Below are positions 1 through 8,017 of a DNA stretch of 64,000 nt, in pieces. The notes beneath the pieces were generated by a model. That model was not told where the DNA came from. It was given only the letters and a program-made list of their open reading frames with translations, and ran no database searches. The stretch comes from Fortiea sp. LEGE XX443 (GTDB lineage: Bacteria > Cyanobacteriota > Cyanobacteriia > Cyanobacteriales > Nostocaceae). Position numbers and translations under genes: made by a program. Position 1 is the first letter of the stretch. Each line of letters begins with the position of its first letter. Where the stretch lies: positions 148,064 to 212,063 of the forward strand of contig NZ_JADEXZ010000001.1 in NCBI RefSeq assembly GCF_015206815.1, read 5' to 3'.

Positions 1-774
1 ATCTATTTTCTTGGCTAATTCCAAAGCATGGCGATAAGATTTTGATGCTGTGGTTAAGTTTATGAGTAACTCAGGGGGAATAGTTTGTAATTGTTCGTAA
101 GCGGCGATCGCGCTTCCCGGACTGCCAGCTGCTATGCTCAACACAGCCGGATGCTGCAAAATTTCCTGATTATTGGTTTGCATCAACACTTGAGTTAAGG
201 ATGCTGTATCTAAGCAATAAAAAGGAATACGTTGACAGCGCGACACCAAAGTTGGCAGAACTGATTCAGGCGAAGGTGCAATTAAAATTATTGTTGCTTG
301 TCCAGGTTCTTCTAAAGTTTTTAATAGGGCATTTGCTGCTGGTTCTGCCATTGTTTGGGCTTCTTCTAGCACCACTACACTTCTGGGTGCTTCTAAAGGG
401 GGACGGCTGAGAAATTGTGTAATTTCCCGAATTTGCTCTAGCCGAATTAAAGGCGGTGCTTTGCGCTTCAGTTTTTTCTCGGCAGCTTCGGCTACTGTTA
501 ACCTTTGCCCTTGATATTGATATGTTGGCTGTACCCACAACAAATCTGGATGGTTCCCTTGACGTACTCGATTCTGCACAGATGCAAATAAATGCGTCTC
601 CACAACGCTAGAGAATAACAATTCTACAAAACACCGGGCTGCTAAACTCCGTCCTATACCATCTGGCCCGACAAACAAATAGGCTGGTGCAACTCGATTT
701 TGGTGAACGGCCTGAGTTAGTAATTCTATGGCTTGTTGTTGTCCAACAAGTTGTGCAAATAAATTACTAGTCAA
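1..774 (-). CDS. holB: DNA polymerase III delta' subunit, 5' part (gene runs off the window)
   Basis: I translated this by hand: an open frame of 258 codons from a TTG at 774 to the window edge. It is the clamp-loader delta' subunit, which helps load the sliding clamp during replication. Seen: an early P-loop-like GPDGIGR without the usual lysine, the conserved HPDLLWV, then ALLKTLEEPG and VSRCQR, in the order expected for HolB/DnaX-type AAA+ proteins. The cysteine cluster that binds zinc in many clamp-loader subunits is not evident. The start lies 4 bases after the tmk stop, so the two genes are probably co-transcribed and translationally coupled. The C-terminal part is outside the window. 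Confidence 0.85.
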   Translation of the reverse strand, partial: MTSNLFAQLVGQQQAIELLTQAVHQNRVAPAYLFVGPDGIGRSLAARCFVELLFSSVVETHLFASVQNRVRQGNHPDLLWVQPTYQYQGQRLTVAEAAEKKLKRKAPPLIRLEQIREITQFLSRPPLEAPRSVVVLEEAQTMAEPAANALLKTLEEPGQATIILIAPSPESVLPTLVSRCQRIPFYCLDTASLTQVLMQTNNQEILQHPAVLSIAAGSPGSAIAAYEQLQTIPPELLINLTTASKSYRHALELAKKID

Positions 775-778
775 TTGA

Positions 779-1414
779 CTAACTCCAAATTGGCAAGCGG
801 TCGCCTAAAATTTCTTTAATTACATTATGTACAGTCTCTTTACTCAAACTGCCATCTACCCGCATAATCCGGGATGGGTGCGCTGCTGCTAACTGGTTAT
901 ATCCTTGCTGAACGCGGCGATGAAAGGCGATAGTTTCTTGTTCAATGCGGTCTAAACCTATTTTATCTCCTTGTTTACGGCTTAGTCCTACCTCAACATC
1001 GACATCTAACCAAATAGTCAAGTCACTTGTTAAGCCAGCTGTAGCAATGTAGTTGAGTTGTTCAATTAAACTCATATTCAAACCCCGACCATAACCTTGA
1101 TAAGCAATTGTAGAATCAGTGTAGCGATCGCATAGTATATATTTTCCTGCGGCTAAATTGGGCTTGAGTTCTTGTTCAACGTGCTGGGCGCGGTCTGCTG
1201 CGTATAATAAAAGTTCAGTGACATCAGCAACTGGTTTATCTTCAGACTTCTCTAGCAATAAACGCCGCAAATGCAAACCTAACTCTGTTCCGCCTGGTTC
1301 ACGAGTCACAACCACCGAAATACCCAAACTTTTCAACCACTGACAACATACCTGCATTTGTGTTGTTTTGCCGCAACCTTCTACTCCTTCAAATACTATT
1401 AATTTGCCACTCAT
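779..1414 (-). CDS. tmk: Thymidylate kinase
   Basis: This 211-residue protein has the usual dTMP kinase length; it phosphorylates dTMP to dTDP in the cytoplasm for DNA synthesis. The P-loop GVEGCGKTT sits at residues 10-18, followed by TREPGGT and the DRYTDST motif that binds the nucleotide monophosphate. The ATG start is followed at once by typical family sequence (FEGVEG). It is immediately followed by holB, a pairing found in many bacteria and consistent with a small DNA-replication operon. It diverges from the gene at 1511, with 96 bases between them that must hold both promoters. Confidence 0.95.
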   Translation of the reverse strand: MSGKLIVFEGVEGCGKTTQMQVCCQWLKSLGISVVVTREPGGTELGLHLRRLLLEKSEDKPVADVTELLLYAADRAQHVEQELKPNLAAGKYILCDRYTDSTIAYQGYGRGLNMSLIEQLNYIATAGLTSDLTIWLDVDVEVGLSRKQGDKIGLDRIEQETIAFHRRVQQGYNQLAAAHPSRIMRVDGSLSKETVHNVIKEILGDRLPIWS

Positions 1415-1510
1415 GCTTGTCTAATTTTGTTTCACCCATCTGCACAACAATTATGACAGTATATGTTAACAAGACTGACACACGTTCGTTTATCTCTCTA
1501 GGAGCGCATT

Positions 1511-2113
1511 ATGCCACGCAAATTTGGAGAAATTGCTTTTACGCCCGAAGTTCAAGCCGCGCAGTTACAACGGGGTTCGCGCCAAACCTACGAACGCTAT
1601 ATTGCTAATGGCCCTGCTAATGATTCAATTACCCCACAAATTGCCGAATTTATTGCTCATCTTGATGGATTTTATTTGGGAACAGTCAGTTCTAATGGCT
1701 ATCCTTATATCCAGTTTCGCGGCGGAGCGACTGGTTTTCTTAAAGTACTGAATGAAAAAACCTTGGGTTTTGCAGACTTTTCAGGGAATGTGCAGTACAT
1801 CACAGTGGGTAACTTATCAGGAGAAGGGAAAGCATTTCTGTTCTTAATGGATTATCGCCACCGCCAACGCATTAAAATCTGGGGAAGAGCCGAATATGTT
1901 GAAGGAGATTCCGCGTTGATTAAACAACTCCGTATCCCTGATTACCCAGCCGAAATTGAACGAGCTATTCTGTTTCATGTCGAAGCCGTGAGTGAGAATT
2001 GTCCCCAGCACATTCCCATCCGCTATTCTGAGACTGAAGTTGCAGCGATGATGACTCCTTTACAAGCTCGAATTGCCGAGTTAGAACAAATGTTAAGCGA
2101 TCGGATTCAGTAA
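1511..2113 (+). CDS. Pyridoxamine 5'-phosphate oxidase-related FMN-binding protein
   Basis: This 200-residue protein has the split-barrel flavin-binding fold signature: an N-terminal lead (PRKFGEIAFT), then FYLGTVSSNGYPYIQFRGG, the FADFSGN segment, and the KIWGRAEYV strand. Related proteins bind FMN or F420 and reduce small substrates, but the true substrate is not predictable. The ATG at 1511 is preceded by a GGAG-type ribosome binding site, TAGGAGCGC. It stands alone, divergent from tmk. It is not PdxH itself: the sequence is longer at the N-terminus and lacks the PdxH C-terminal motif. Confidence 0.8.
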   Translation: MPRKFGEIAFTPEVQAAQLQRGSRQTYERYIANGPANDSITPQIAEFIAHLDGFYLGTVSSNGYPYIQFRGGATGFLKVLNEKTLGFADFSGNVQYITVGNLSGEGKAFLFLMDYRHRQRIKIWGRAEYVEGDSALIKQLRIPDYPAEIERAILFHVEAVSENCPQHIPIRYSETEVAAMMTPLQARIAELEQMLSDRIQ

Positions 2114-2279
2114 AAGACTAATCATATTTGCGTTTAGCTCTTCGCGCTTTCTGTTCACCCTCAAACTAGGCTGTTGACTTTGTTGGTTTTAAGACAAAAA
2201 TATTTCATGCAATAAAATATTACGGTGTTGCATAAATGCGGGATGATTTTCTGATATTTATCTCTCAAAACCTCTTCTT

Positions 2280-2320
2280 CTCTACGAGACGCTGCGCGTT
2301 GGCGGAAGCCTCTCGTAGAG
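2280..2320. repeat. REP-like hairpin with 10-bp perfect arms
   Basis: The arms CTCTACGAGA (2280-2289) and TCTCGTAGAG (2311-2320) are perfectly complementary around a GC-rich loop. Related words recur near 3361-3391 (CAGCGTCTCGCATAG) and 60258-60290, so this is a dispersed intergenic repeat of the type common in Nostocales. The rest of 2114-2711 shows no gene that I can support. Confidence 0.6.
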
Positions 2321-2332
2321 AATGCGTACTTT

Positions 2333-2373
2333 GCGTACTTTGCGGTTCATTATTTCATCCCTAAATTCAGCAA
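2333..2373. repeat. Left arm of a perfect 41-bp inverted repeat
   Basis: The 41 bases are the exact reverse complement of 3283-3323. The two arms enclose 909 bp holding tRNA-Thr, tRNA-Tyr and a broken gene. The sequence (TTGCTGAATTTAGGGATGAA in the reverse sense) looks like the end of a mobile element, but no transposase frame lies between the arms. Confidence 0.75.
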
Positions 2374-2643
2374 CGCCAATATTACCTTTAGAAGACGAAT
2401 ATAATGCCCAAAGAGTAGCTAAGGAGAAGGAGCCGATAGACTTTCATCAGTGGTAGTGCAGATCAGGGGATGCCTAAGAGCTTCTGAAAGAGAAGTGCAG
2501 GCTACCCATAACCTATACACTTTTAGCCCTTACGCGTCTAAGCACTATTAGCATTTCTTCAGGTTTATCGGAGGTGTGCCTGTAGCGATCGCCATCTACA
2601 AAGTTAAATCTTGCGATATGCGCTAGTCAAGTTACTGGAAACT

Positions 2644-2670
2644 GTCCTAAACTTAAGACAGATTTAGGAC
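2644..2670. other. Hairpin downstream of the tRNA pair
   Basis: GTCCTAAA and TTTAGGAC form an 8-bp stem around an 11-base loop, 42 bases beyond the 3' end of tRNA-Thr in its reading direction. There is no T-run after it on the minus strand, so a terminator or processing role is only a possibility. Confidence 0.35.
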
Positions 2671-2711
2671 AATCTAATGAGTTCTAAGGTTGTACAGATT
2701 CAAGTTCAAAA

Positions 2712-2783
2712 AGCCCGTGACGAGGATTGAACTCGTGACCTCACCCTTACCAAGGGTGTGCTCTACCACTGAGCCACACGGGC
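2712..2783 (-). tRNA. tRNA-Thr(GGT)
   Basis: A full cloverleaf is readable on the minus strand: acceptor arm GCCCGTG/CACGGGC, D arm GCTC..GAGC, anticodon stem CACCC/GGGTG with loop TTGGTAA (anticodon GGT), and T loop TTCAATC. The discriminator is T and CCA is not encoded. It lies 59 bases downstream of tRNA-Tyr on the same strand, so both probably come from one transcript. Confidence 0.95.
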
Positions 2784-2842
2784 GAGCTTTTTACGAATTT
2801 TAGATTTTTGATTTACTCAAGTTCAAAATCTAAAATTGAAGG

Positions 2843-2925
2843 TGGGCCGGGCTGGATTTGAACCAGCGTAGGCGTAAACCAACGGATTTACAGTCCGTCT
2901 CCATTAACCACTCGGACACCGACCC
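2843..2925 (-). tRNA. tRNA-Tyr(GTA)
   Basis: This is a class II tRNA with a long variable arm. The acceptor is GGGTCGG/CCGGCCC, the anticodon stem ACGGA/TCCGT with loop CTGTAAA (anticodon GTA), and the T loop TTCAAAT. CCA is not encoded. A Tyr-Thr tRNA pair in this order is seen in other cyanobacteria. Confidence 0.95.
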
Positions 2926-2944
2926 ATATGTCCCACGATTTCCA

Positions 2945-2973
2945 ATCTTAGCAGCCTATTCTAGAAATTACAA
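2945..2973 (-). promoter_or_regulatory. Promoter-like site for tRNA-Tyr/tRNA-Thr
   Basis: On the minus strand TTGTAA is followed after exactly 17 bases by TAAGAT, about 20 bases upstream of the first base of tRNA-Tyr. The match to sigma-70 spacing is good and the position fits, but it is inferred from sequence alone. Confidence 0.5.
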
Positions 2974-3032
2974 GGGGAGTTAGAAGAATTTTTAGTAAGT
3001 TCAGGGTAACTGAAAGTTTCTGAGATTTTAAG

Positions 3033-3054
3033 ACCCTTCATGATCATGAAGGGT
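3033..3054. repeat. 22-bp perfect palindrome
   Basis: ACCCTTCATGA is followed directly by its reverse complement TCATGAAGGGT. It sits just beyond the 3' end of the broken gene at 3061-3276 (minus strand) and could be the old terminator of that gene or a protein-binding palindrome. No T-run follows on either strand. Confidence 0.5.
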
Positions 3055-3060
3055 TAAACA

Positions 3061-3276
3061 TCAGGTTGATGTCATTTTACACAGTTCAGCAAACAGCAAG
3101 TTTGTGACTTTACTCATTAACTTACCTTGAATGTGTTTACCGCCTAGCAGTTTCTCACCTTGCTCAGTAACGTTAGCTTTGAGAGAGTCACAGTAGTCGA
3201 GCAATTCCTTGGTCAGTTAGTTAGTTGGGACTCTGCCAGTGTCCACACCAGTTAAGATGTACTGCCACAGCGAAAT
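3061..3276 (-). pseudogene. Remnant of an unrecognised gene, interrupted by a stop and the 41-bp repeat
   Basis: The minus-strand frame reads as protein-like sequence (ILTGVDTGRVPTN, stop, LTKELLDYCDSLKANV, then GEKLLGGKHIQGKLM) and ends with TGA at 3061-3063. An in-frame TAA at 3217-3219 lies in a short AACT tandem, and another stop lies at the edge of the right 41-bp repeat arm. Amino-acid composition looks like a true coding relic rather than chance. I do not recognise the family. Confidence 0.4.
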
Positions 3277-3282
3277 TCAGCA

Positions 3283-3323
3283 TTGCTGAATTTAGGGATG
3301 AAATAATGAACCGCAAAGTACGC
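3283..3323. repeat. Right arm of a perfect 41-bp inverted repeat
   Basis: This is the exact reverse complement of 2333-2373. Its outer end overlaps a local palindrome (AAATTCAGCATTGCTGAATTT without one flank base). It is followed by dispersed-repeat words such as CCCCTGCGGGG. The remaining stretch to 3816 is AT-rich and shows no gene; the 81-codon frame across 3225-3470 runs through the repeat and is not credible. Confidence 0.75.
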
Positions 3324-3816
3324 ATACCCCTGCGGGGAAGCAAGCGTTCGACTGAACTCACGCCGAAGTCTACGCGCAGCGTCTCGCATAGGCGCATTTT
3401 GAAAGTATCGCGGCGGCTATTGCGTTTGATTGTAAAAATACTAATTTTTACAATGTTTGTATCCCACTGAAGTAAAAAAGTATTTAAAAGTCAAACCCAG
3501 AAGATTGTTCTCAAGTCTAAATTTTCTGGTTGAACTTCACTTTTTATTCAAATAATTAGGCAATCCACCAGTAAGTTAATTTAATTTATTTAAAAATAGA
3601 TTGATTTTCTCAATTTATCAACTTATTTATCCGAAATTAATCAATATAATCCTAGCCAGAACATTCTGATCTTCGCTAAAATTTCTATTTATTAAAGAAT
3701 CTCTACATTTTTAATCCTTATGCGGGGTCAAAGGTCATTAGTTAATATTAAAAGGGAACAGGTAACAGGCAATAGTGTAGAAATTTTTATATTCCCTATT
3801 CCCTATTCCTCTTTTG

Positions 3817-4821
3817 TTAGACCATCGACAGAGAGTAGACTTGACCATCAATTAACAGTCGGGTGATGCCTTTAGCTTGTAAATGAGTACGAGCCTTATG
3901 CAGCATTCTACTATCAGGAACTTTAATAACGCGATCGCGTTTAGTTGAAAAACGCTTCGCCACCCGGTGGTTATCAAATATCGGCAGAGTTCTTTGCTGG
4001 GTTTCAATGGTGGGTATTTGCCCCAAATCACCAAAATCCTTGAGTGGGCGGGTAATTAGCTCTGCGGCGCGGTCAATTACCAAATAACAAGTTTTCGGCA
4101 AATGGGCTGCCGACAAAGGTAAAACTTGAACTGCTGCTTCACCTAACCTACGTCTTGTAACTAAAGGTCTTGCCTCCTCTAAATAATCATCATCTTCTTC
4201 ATAATCATCATCTTCTAAATCTTCATCATCTAAGTCATCCTCTAAATCATCTAAATCCTCGGATTCATCCAATAATTCTTCGTCTAGCATTCCTGCGAAG
4301 ACGGTAACTTTTGGATGTTCCTCGTTCAATATTGGACTAGGAACGCTGACAATTTCCGGCGGTTGTTCTTTGGGAATGTCTAATTTTTTAATTACTCGTG
4401 GCTTTGGTTTTTCTGTCGACGAGGAACGCCGCCGCACCCGTCTAATAGCGGAATTTGATTCTTCCGTATCTTCTTCTGGTTCCGGTTCTGCCTCGATAAT
4501 TGTCTCCTGGGACTTAAGCTTGGGCAACTCTAAAGGCTTGCTCTCGCTCGGAGGAGGTTCTATATCAGGCTCTTTATTAATCAACAAAGGCAACTGCTCG
4601 TAGTTTACCTGCGCTCTACCTTCAGGAGTCCTAGCCGCTCGTTTCAAAGAAACTAAGTATTCGTACTCATCCTCTGGTAAGGTACTTTTGAGCAGACGAC
4701 TAATTGTTGAGTTACTCACGTCATAGCGCTCTGCTAAAGTCGAGGTCGTTTCAGCAGTCTCTCGATATAACTTAAGAATTTCTTGTTTATCTGAATCTGT
4801 TAGTTTTCTCACGGTAGACAC
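3817..4821 (-). CDS. Cyanobacterial protein with N-terminal helix-turn-helix and long acidic linker
   Basis: The protein has about 334 residues. Residues 5-48 look like a resolvase/transposase-type helix-turn-helix (DKQEILKLYRET, then LAERYDVSNSTISRLLK). A proline- and glutamate-rich linker follows, containing an arginine patch RRVRRRSSS and then a run almost wholly of D and E around residues 185-215. The C-terminal 100 residues look folded. DNA binding is inferred; the function is not known to me. A GTG at 4821 is preferred; a TTG at 4824 is the alternative. It starts within 6 bases of the stop of the upstream membrane gene, so the two form an operon. The C-terminal segment has no motif I can name. 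Confidence 0.65.
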   Translation of the reverse strand: MSTVRKLTDSDKQEILKLYRETAETTSTLAERYDVSNSTISRLLKSTLPEDEYEYLVSLKRAARTPEGRAQVNYEQLPLLINKEPDIEPPPSESKPLELPKLKSQETIIEAEPEPEEDTEESNSAIRRVRRRSSSTEKPKPRVIKKLDIPKEQPPEIVSVPSPILNEEHPKVTVFAGMLDEELLDESEDLDDLEDDLDDEDLEDDDYEEDDDYLEEARPLVTRRRLGEAAVQVLPLSAAHLPKTCYLVIDRAAELITRPLKDFGDLGQIPTIETQQRTLPIFDNHRVAKRFSTKRDRVIKVPDSRMLHKARTHLQAKGITRLLIDGQVYSLSMV

Positions 4822-4826
4822 CAAAT

Positions 4827-5678
4827 CTAAGCTCGTTTACGTCCACGCTCCCGGCGAGTTCGACTCAATGATGCGTCATGTTCGAGGACTGCGCCCATGC
4901 CAAATAGCACTCCACTAAATACCCAAAACACTTCTAATATGTCTCCACTTTGGTAACTAGGCCCTTGAGCAAATTTAAACCACATATCTGCAATGTAGAG
5001 CGAAAACGCGGCCGCCGCAATCATTCGCCAAGATTGAGCAACTCGCCCTCCCCAAAAAGCTAAAAGCAATATAGTAGCAATAATCAGTAGCACTACATCG
5101 CTAACTACATAAAACCAATTCAAAATCGCAGCTAGTAGTTCTGTTGGCGTTGTTTGTTGCATCGAAATCCACCATGCCACCAAACTGCCAAACACTCCTA
5201 TTGCTGATACAATCAGCCATTGCCATTTTTCTAAATTAATCCGTCTCGAAGCTACAGCTAAAATCATGCCTACGCCAAGGGAAATATAAGCCAGTACAAA
5301 AAATACATCACCAATCGAAACATCTGGTTCTTCATTTAACACTATTTCTGTATAGCCAAAAAATATCCCTCCTAGGAAATAAGAAAGCATACCAATGGCA
5401 ATTGCCAACCAAACATTTCGGCTACTGACGATTTGGGGGCTACGCCAATTCCTTAAGCATAAAATACCAGCACCCAAGTAAGCTAACGCTTCAAAAATAT
5501 TTGTGCCAATTACATACCATTCAGCACGACTTTCTACACCGTTGGCTTCTGGGATTTTAGCACTAAATAACAAAAAATATAATAGCGCCATCACACCCCA
5601 GCCAATACTGGCTAGGATAATGTTCTGATTTGTGAAGATAGATTTAGAATGCAGAGAATTGTGGTAAGAGCTACTCAT
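4827..5678 (-). CDS. Conserved membrane protein, unknown function
   Basis: This 283-residue protein has about eight hydrophobic segments, such as IILASIGWGVMALLYFLLF near residue 20 and VVLLIIATILLLAFW near 195, and a basic C-terminus (RTRRERGRKRA). It looks like an integral protein of the plasma or thylakoid membrane. No catalytic or transport motif is recognisable. It lies directly upstream of the HTH protein gene in the same transcript direction, which suggests a shared pathway, but nothing in the sequence says which. Confidence 0.6.
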   Translation of the reverse strand: MSSSYHNSLHSKSIFTNQNIILASIGWGVMALLYFLLFSAKIPEANGVESRAEWYVIGTNIFEALAYLGAGILCLRNWRSPQIVSSRNVWLAIAIGMLSYFLGGIFFGYTEIVLNEEPDVSIGDVFFVLAYISLGVGMILAVASRRINLEKWQWLIVSAIGVFGSLVAWWISMQQTTPTELLAAILNWFYVVSDVVLLIIATILLLAFWGGRVAQSWRMIAAAAFSLYIADMWFKFAQGPSYQSGDILEVFWVFSGVLFGMGAVLEHDASLSRTRRERGRKRA

Positions 5679-5699
5679 AATAATTGACTATGTATATGC

Positions 5700-5835
5700 A
5701 CGCTAGAAGTCTGAAATATGTTCGCCCCTGGGGTTCCCGCAGGGTAGTCTGAAATGTGAAGGATTGAGTGAGATAAAGGGTTTCAGACTTCATCCTACCC
5801 TTCGGGAAGCCACCCAAAGGGTGTCTATATAATTC
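5700..5835. repeat. Intergenic dispersed-repeat patch
   Basis: The words AGTCTGAAAT and GGGTAG/CTACCC recur here, with CCCTTCGGGAAG and ACCCAAAGGGT hairpins. This is a typical Nostocales spacer of degenerate repeats, and I see no gene in it. Confidence 0.4.
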
Positions 5836-5848
5836 ATCCTTGTTCATG

Positions 5849-6508
5849 CTATTGCCACAGTTTACTCAGTGAAGATTGATTTAGCCAAGACATAAATAGC
5901 GATCGCTCGCCTTCTGACATATCCTGTAACCTATCTGTCACTTTATTGGCAAAATTGGCATTACCAAAATAAATTTTCCCTAGCTTGTAAAGTTCTTGCA
6001 AGAAAGTAGTCACATGATTTTCTTGCCAAGCCGGAAGTTTAGTTCCTTCTAGAGGATCTATTTTCACTAAGTTTTTAACTGACTCAGGGGAAGATATTTC
6101 GGGAAACTTCTGCTGTCGCAAAACTTCCCCAATATCTTTTTCAAATAATGTTGCTTGCCGAGAGCCTAAAAACTCTTCAACATCCAGATGAACAGCTTGC
6201 AGAAGCAAAATACTCCCTTGGATAAGGATTATTGTCTTACCATGACCACCAGTATCACTATCTAGCTGCTCTAAGCGAATTTTTCCCCAGACGCTAAAAC
6301 GCTCTGGTTCTTCTAGCAACACACAAGCTTTGCCGCGATTATCGGTCAAATCTCTCCACAAGGCGCGGGCTTCTTCTTCTTGATTAGCTTTAAATAAACT
6401 AATCAGCCGAAAGGTTTGCCCCTGATAATGGAGGATCGGCACTTGCTGATCCCTTTTTGGGTGCTGAATGCTTGATATTTCAACATCCTGCCGTTTGAGA
6501 ATAAACAT
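5849..6508 (-). CDS. Conserved cyanobacterial hypothetical protein
   Basis: The 219-residue protein is soluble and has no signal peptide or membrane segment. Visible pieces are an N-terminal beta-rich region (VPILHYQGQTFRLISLF), a central part with CVLLEEPERFSVWGKIRL, and a helical C-terminus ending MSWLNQSSLSKLWQ. I do not recognise a named domain. The ATG at 6508 gives a compact start. It stands 171 bases beyond the next minus-strand gene and may share transcription with it through the repeat patch. Confidence 0.55.
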   Translation of the reverse strand: MFILKRQDVEISSIQHPKRDQQVPILHYQGQTFRLISLFKANQEEEARALWRDLTDNRGKACVLLEEPERFSVWGKIRLEQLDSDTGGHGKTIILIQGSILLLQAVHLDVEEFLGSRQATLFEKDIGEVLRQQKFPEISSPESVKNLVKIDPLEGTKLPAWQENHVTTFLQELYKLGKIYFGNANFANKVTDRLQDMSEGERSLFMSWLNQSSLSKLWQ

Positions 6509-6778
6509 GGCACTAGCAAATAACTCCTCACAGGGGCTTTGTGGATATGCGATCTATAATCCCATTTGATAACATCGCCAAGAGTGCGATTACTTAGCAT
6601 GTGATTGGGGTAGGCTGTGCGATCGCTCTTGAGCCACCCTAGTGTAAGCTATCCAAAGAATATCTACACCAACAGGCAAATAACCACGCCTTGACCACCC
6701 AATATAGCTAATCAATGGCAGATTTGCTTTATTCGACTAGCATCTTAGCCTTGCCCATAGCAAATCTGCAATTTTTGA
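6509..6778. other. Intergenic, no gene seen
   Basis: It contains HIP1-like sites and no supported frame. It carries the upstream region of the minus-strand gene ending at 6508 and leads to the tRNA-Arg promoter on the plus strand. Confidence 0.4.
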
Positions 6779-6807
6779 TTGCTTCTTGATAACGATAACG
6801 ATATAAT
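6779..6807 (+). promoter_or_regulatory. Promoter-like site for tRNA-Arg
   Basis: TTGCTT and TATAAT are separated by 17 bases and lie about 39 bases upstream of the tRNA. The match to the sigma-70 consensus is strong for this AT-rich genome. Confidence 0.5.
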
Positions 6808-6845
6808 TATACAGGTGACTCCTGTCAGAGCCACAATATTGACTT

Positions 6846-6918
6846 GGGCGCGTAGCTCAGTGGATAGAGCAATTGCCTTCTAAGCAATCGGTCGCAGGTT
6901 CGAACCCTGCCGCGCTCG
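6846..6918 (+). tRNA. tRNA-Arg(TCT)
   Basis: The acceptor is GGGCGCG/CGCGCTC with one G-U pair, the D arm GCTC..GAGC, the anticodon stem ATTGC/GCAAT with loop CTTCTAA (anticodon TCT), and the T arm GCAGG/CCTGC with loop TTCGAAC. The discriminator is G and CCA is not encoded. Confidence 0.95.
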
Positions 6919-7748
6919 TTGTAAATAAACAAAAAATATTAACTACAGTCAAGTTAAGTCTAGAAGTTAGCTCGTTTAAGGTGATTTATAAAATTTCTTT
7001 TTTTGTACCCTGGGCATACTTTCCCCAATTTGAGACACTAAGCTAGAGTAAGATTGCTGAATTTAATTTAGATTAAAGTACGGTTAATTTACAATTCAAA
7101 TATATCTTTATAAAAATAAATAATATATAAATAAAACTTAGTAAGTAACATTAATAACCTTAATCTCATGGCTTATTAATATCAATTTAGGACAAAATAG
7201 AGGTTATTGCGGCAAAAAATCTACGATAAACATTATTGTCTCAAGAATTACTTTCTTTTAAATTGGATTGCTAGTCCTGTTAGACTCTAGCAACTAATTA
7301 ACATATCCTAGATAAAAATATTTTTTTAATAAAAAATAATCAGTTATTATTCCCTGTTCTATTATAGAATAAGAGCAAATAAAATCTGTAGCAACAACCG
7401 CCTGAATATCATAGGCTCGCAAACGCTACCAACCTAGTCATTTCTGCTGATTTTTACAGTAGTTTAGGGTTGGCAGCACAAGTCAAGCTTAGGTGAAAAA
7501 CTAGTCAAAAATAAGGCAAGTGTAATTCATCACTACCGTTTAGCCGTATACCTCAACAGAGTTGAGGAGAGATTGCTGCATCTTTCTGGTCATTTTCTCA
7601 ATATTAATGACCTAATTCCTTGTGCTTGATTCAAGCTTTTGAATTTTAAGCCATTTTATCTGCATTCCACTATTTGGATGCTTATTTCAAAGTTTACAAA
7701 TTTCAATTTGTAGGCTTCTGGCGCACATTTACCTAGAAACTAAATATT
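6919..7748. other. Long AT-rich intergenic region
   Basis: Over 800 bases without a supported gene. It is strongly AT-rich (runs such as AATAAATAATATATAAATAAA near 7115), with no repeat family or structured RNA that I can name. It may hold the promoter region for the mscS pair. Confidence 0.4.
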
Positions 7749-7850
7749 ATGAATGACTTTCAGTTTATCCTAATTGTCTGTAGTTTAGCAGTAGCCTATC
7801 TATCGAGTATCTACTTGTGGTTAGCATTTTATCAACACACAAATGAATAA
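7749..7850 (+). CDS. Possible 33-residue single-pass membrane peptide
   Basis: A short ATG frame encodes MNDFQFILIVCSLAVAYLSS followed by IYLWLAFYQHTNE: one strongly hydrophobic helix with polar ends, which is the build of small cyanobacterial subunits of photosystems and NDH-1. I cannot match it to a known subunit. There is no strong ribosome binding site, and a frame this short can occur by chance in AT-rich DNA, so this is a candidate only. Confidence 0.3.
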   Translation: MNDFQFILIVCSLAVAYLSSIYLWLAFYQHTNE

Positions 7851-8017
7851 AAAGATGACGACAACAGGCAATTTAGTGTTGAGCAAGGTCTAATTAATTT
7901 TAGGCCTTGTGCCACTACAATAGTAAACTAGTTGATAGTTGTAGGCGCATATTTTAGGCTTAATCAGCGCCAAATCTTGGTGTGAGTTGAGTTATTGGTA
8001 ACTTAATTAATTGAAAC

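Noticed and set aside
201..538. Frames of 69 and 90 codons on both strands
   Set aside because: They lie inside holB, which reads continuously on the minus strand with family motifs.
2374..2643. Possible structured RNA (such as 6S or SRP RNA) upstream of the tRNA pair
   Set aside because: No conserved SRP loop, tmRNA or 6S pattern could be found by eye.
3225..3470. 81-codon plus-strand frame
   Set aside because: It runs through the 41-bp repeat arm and REP-like words; its protein is rich in R and S with no family pattern.
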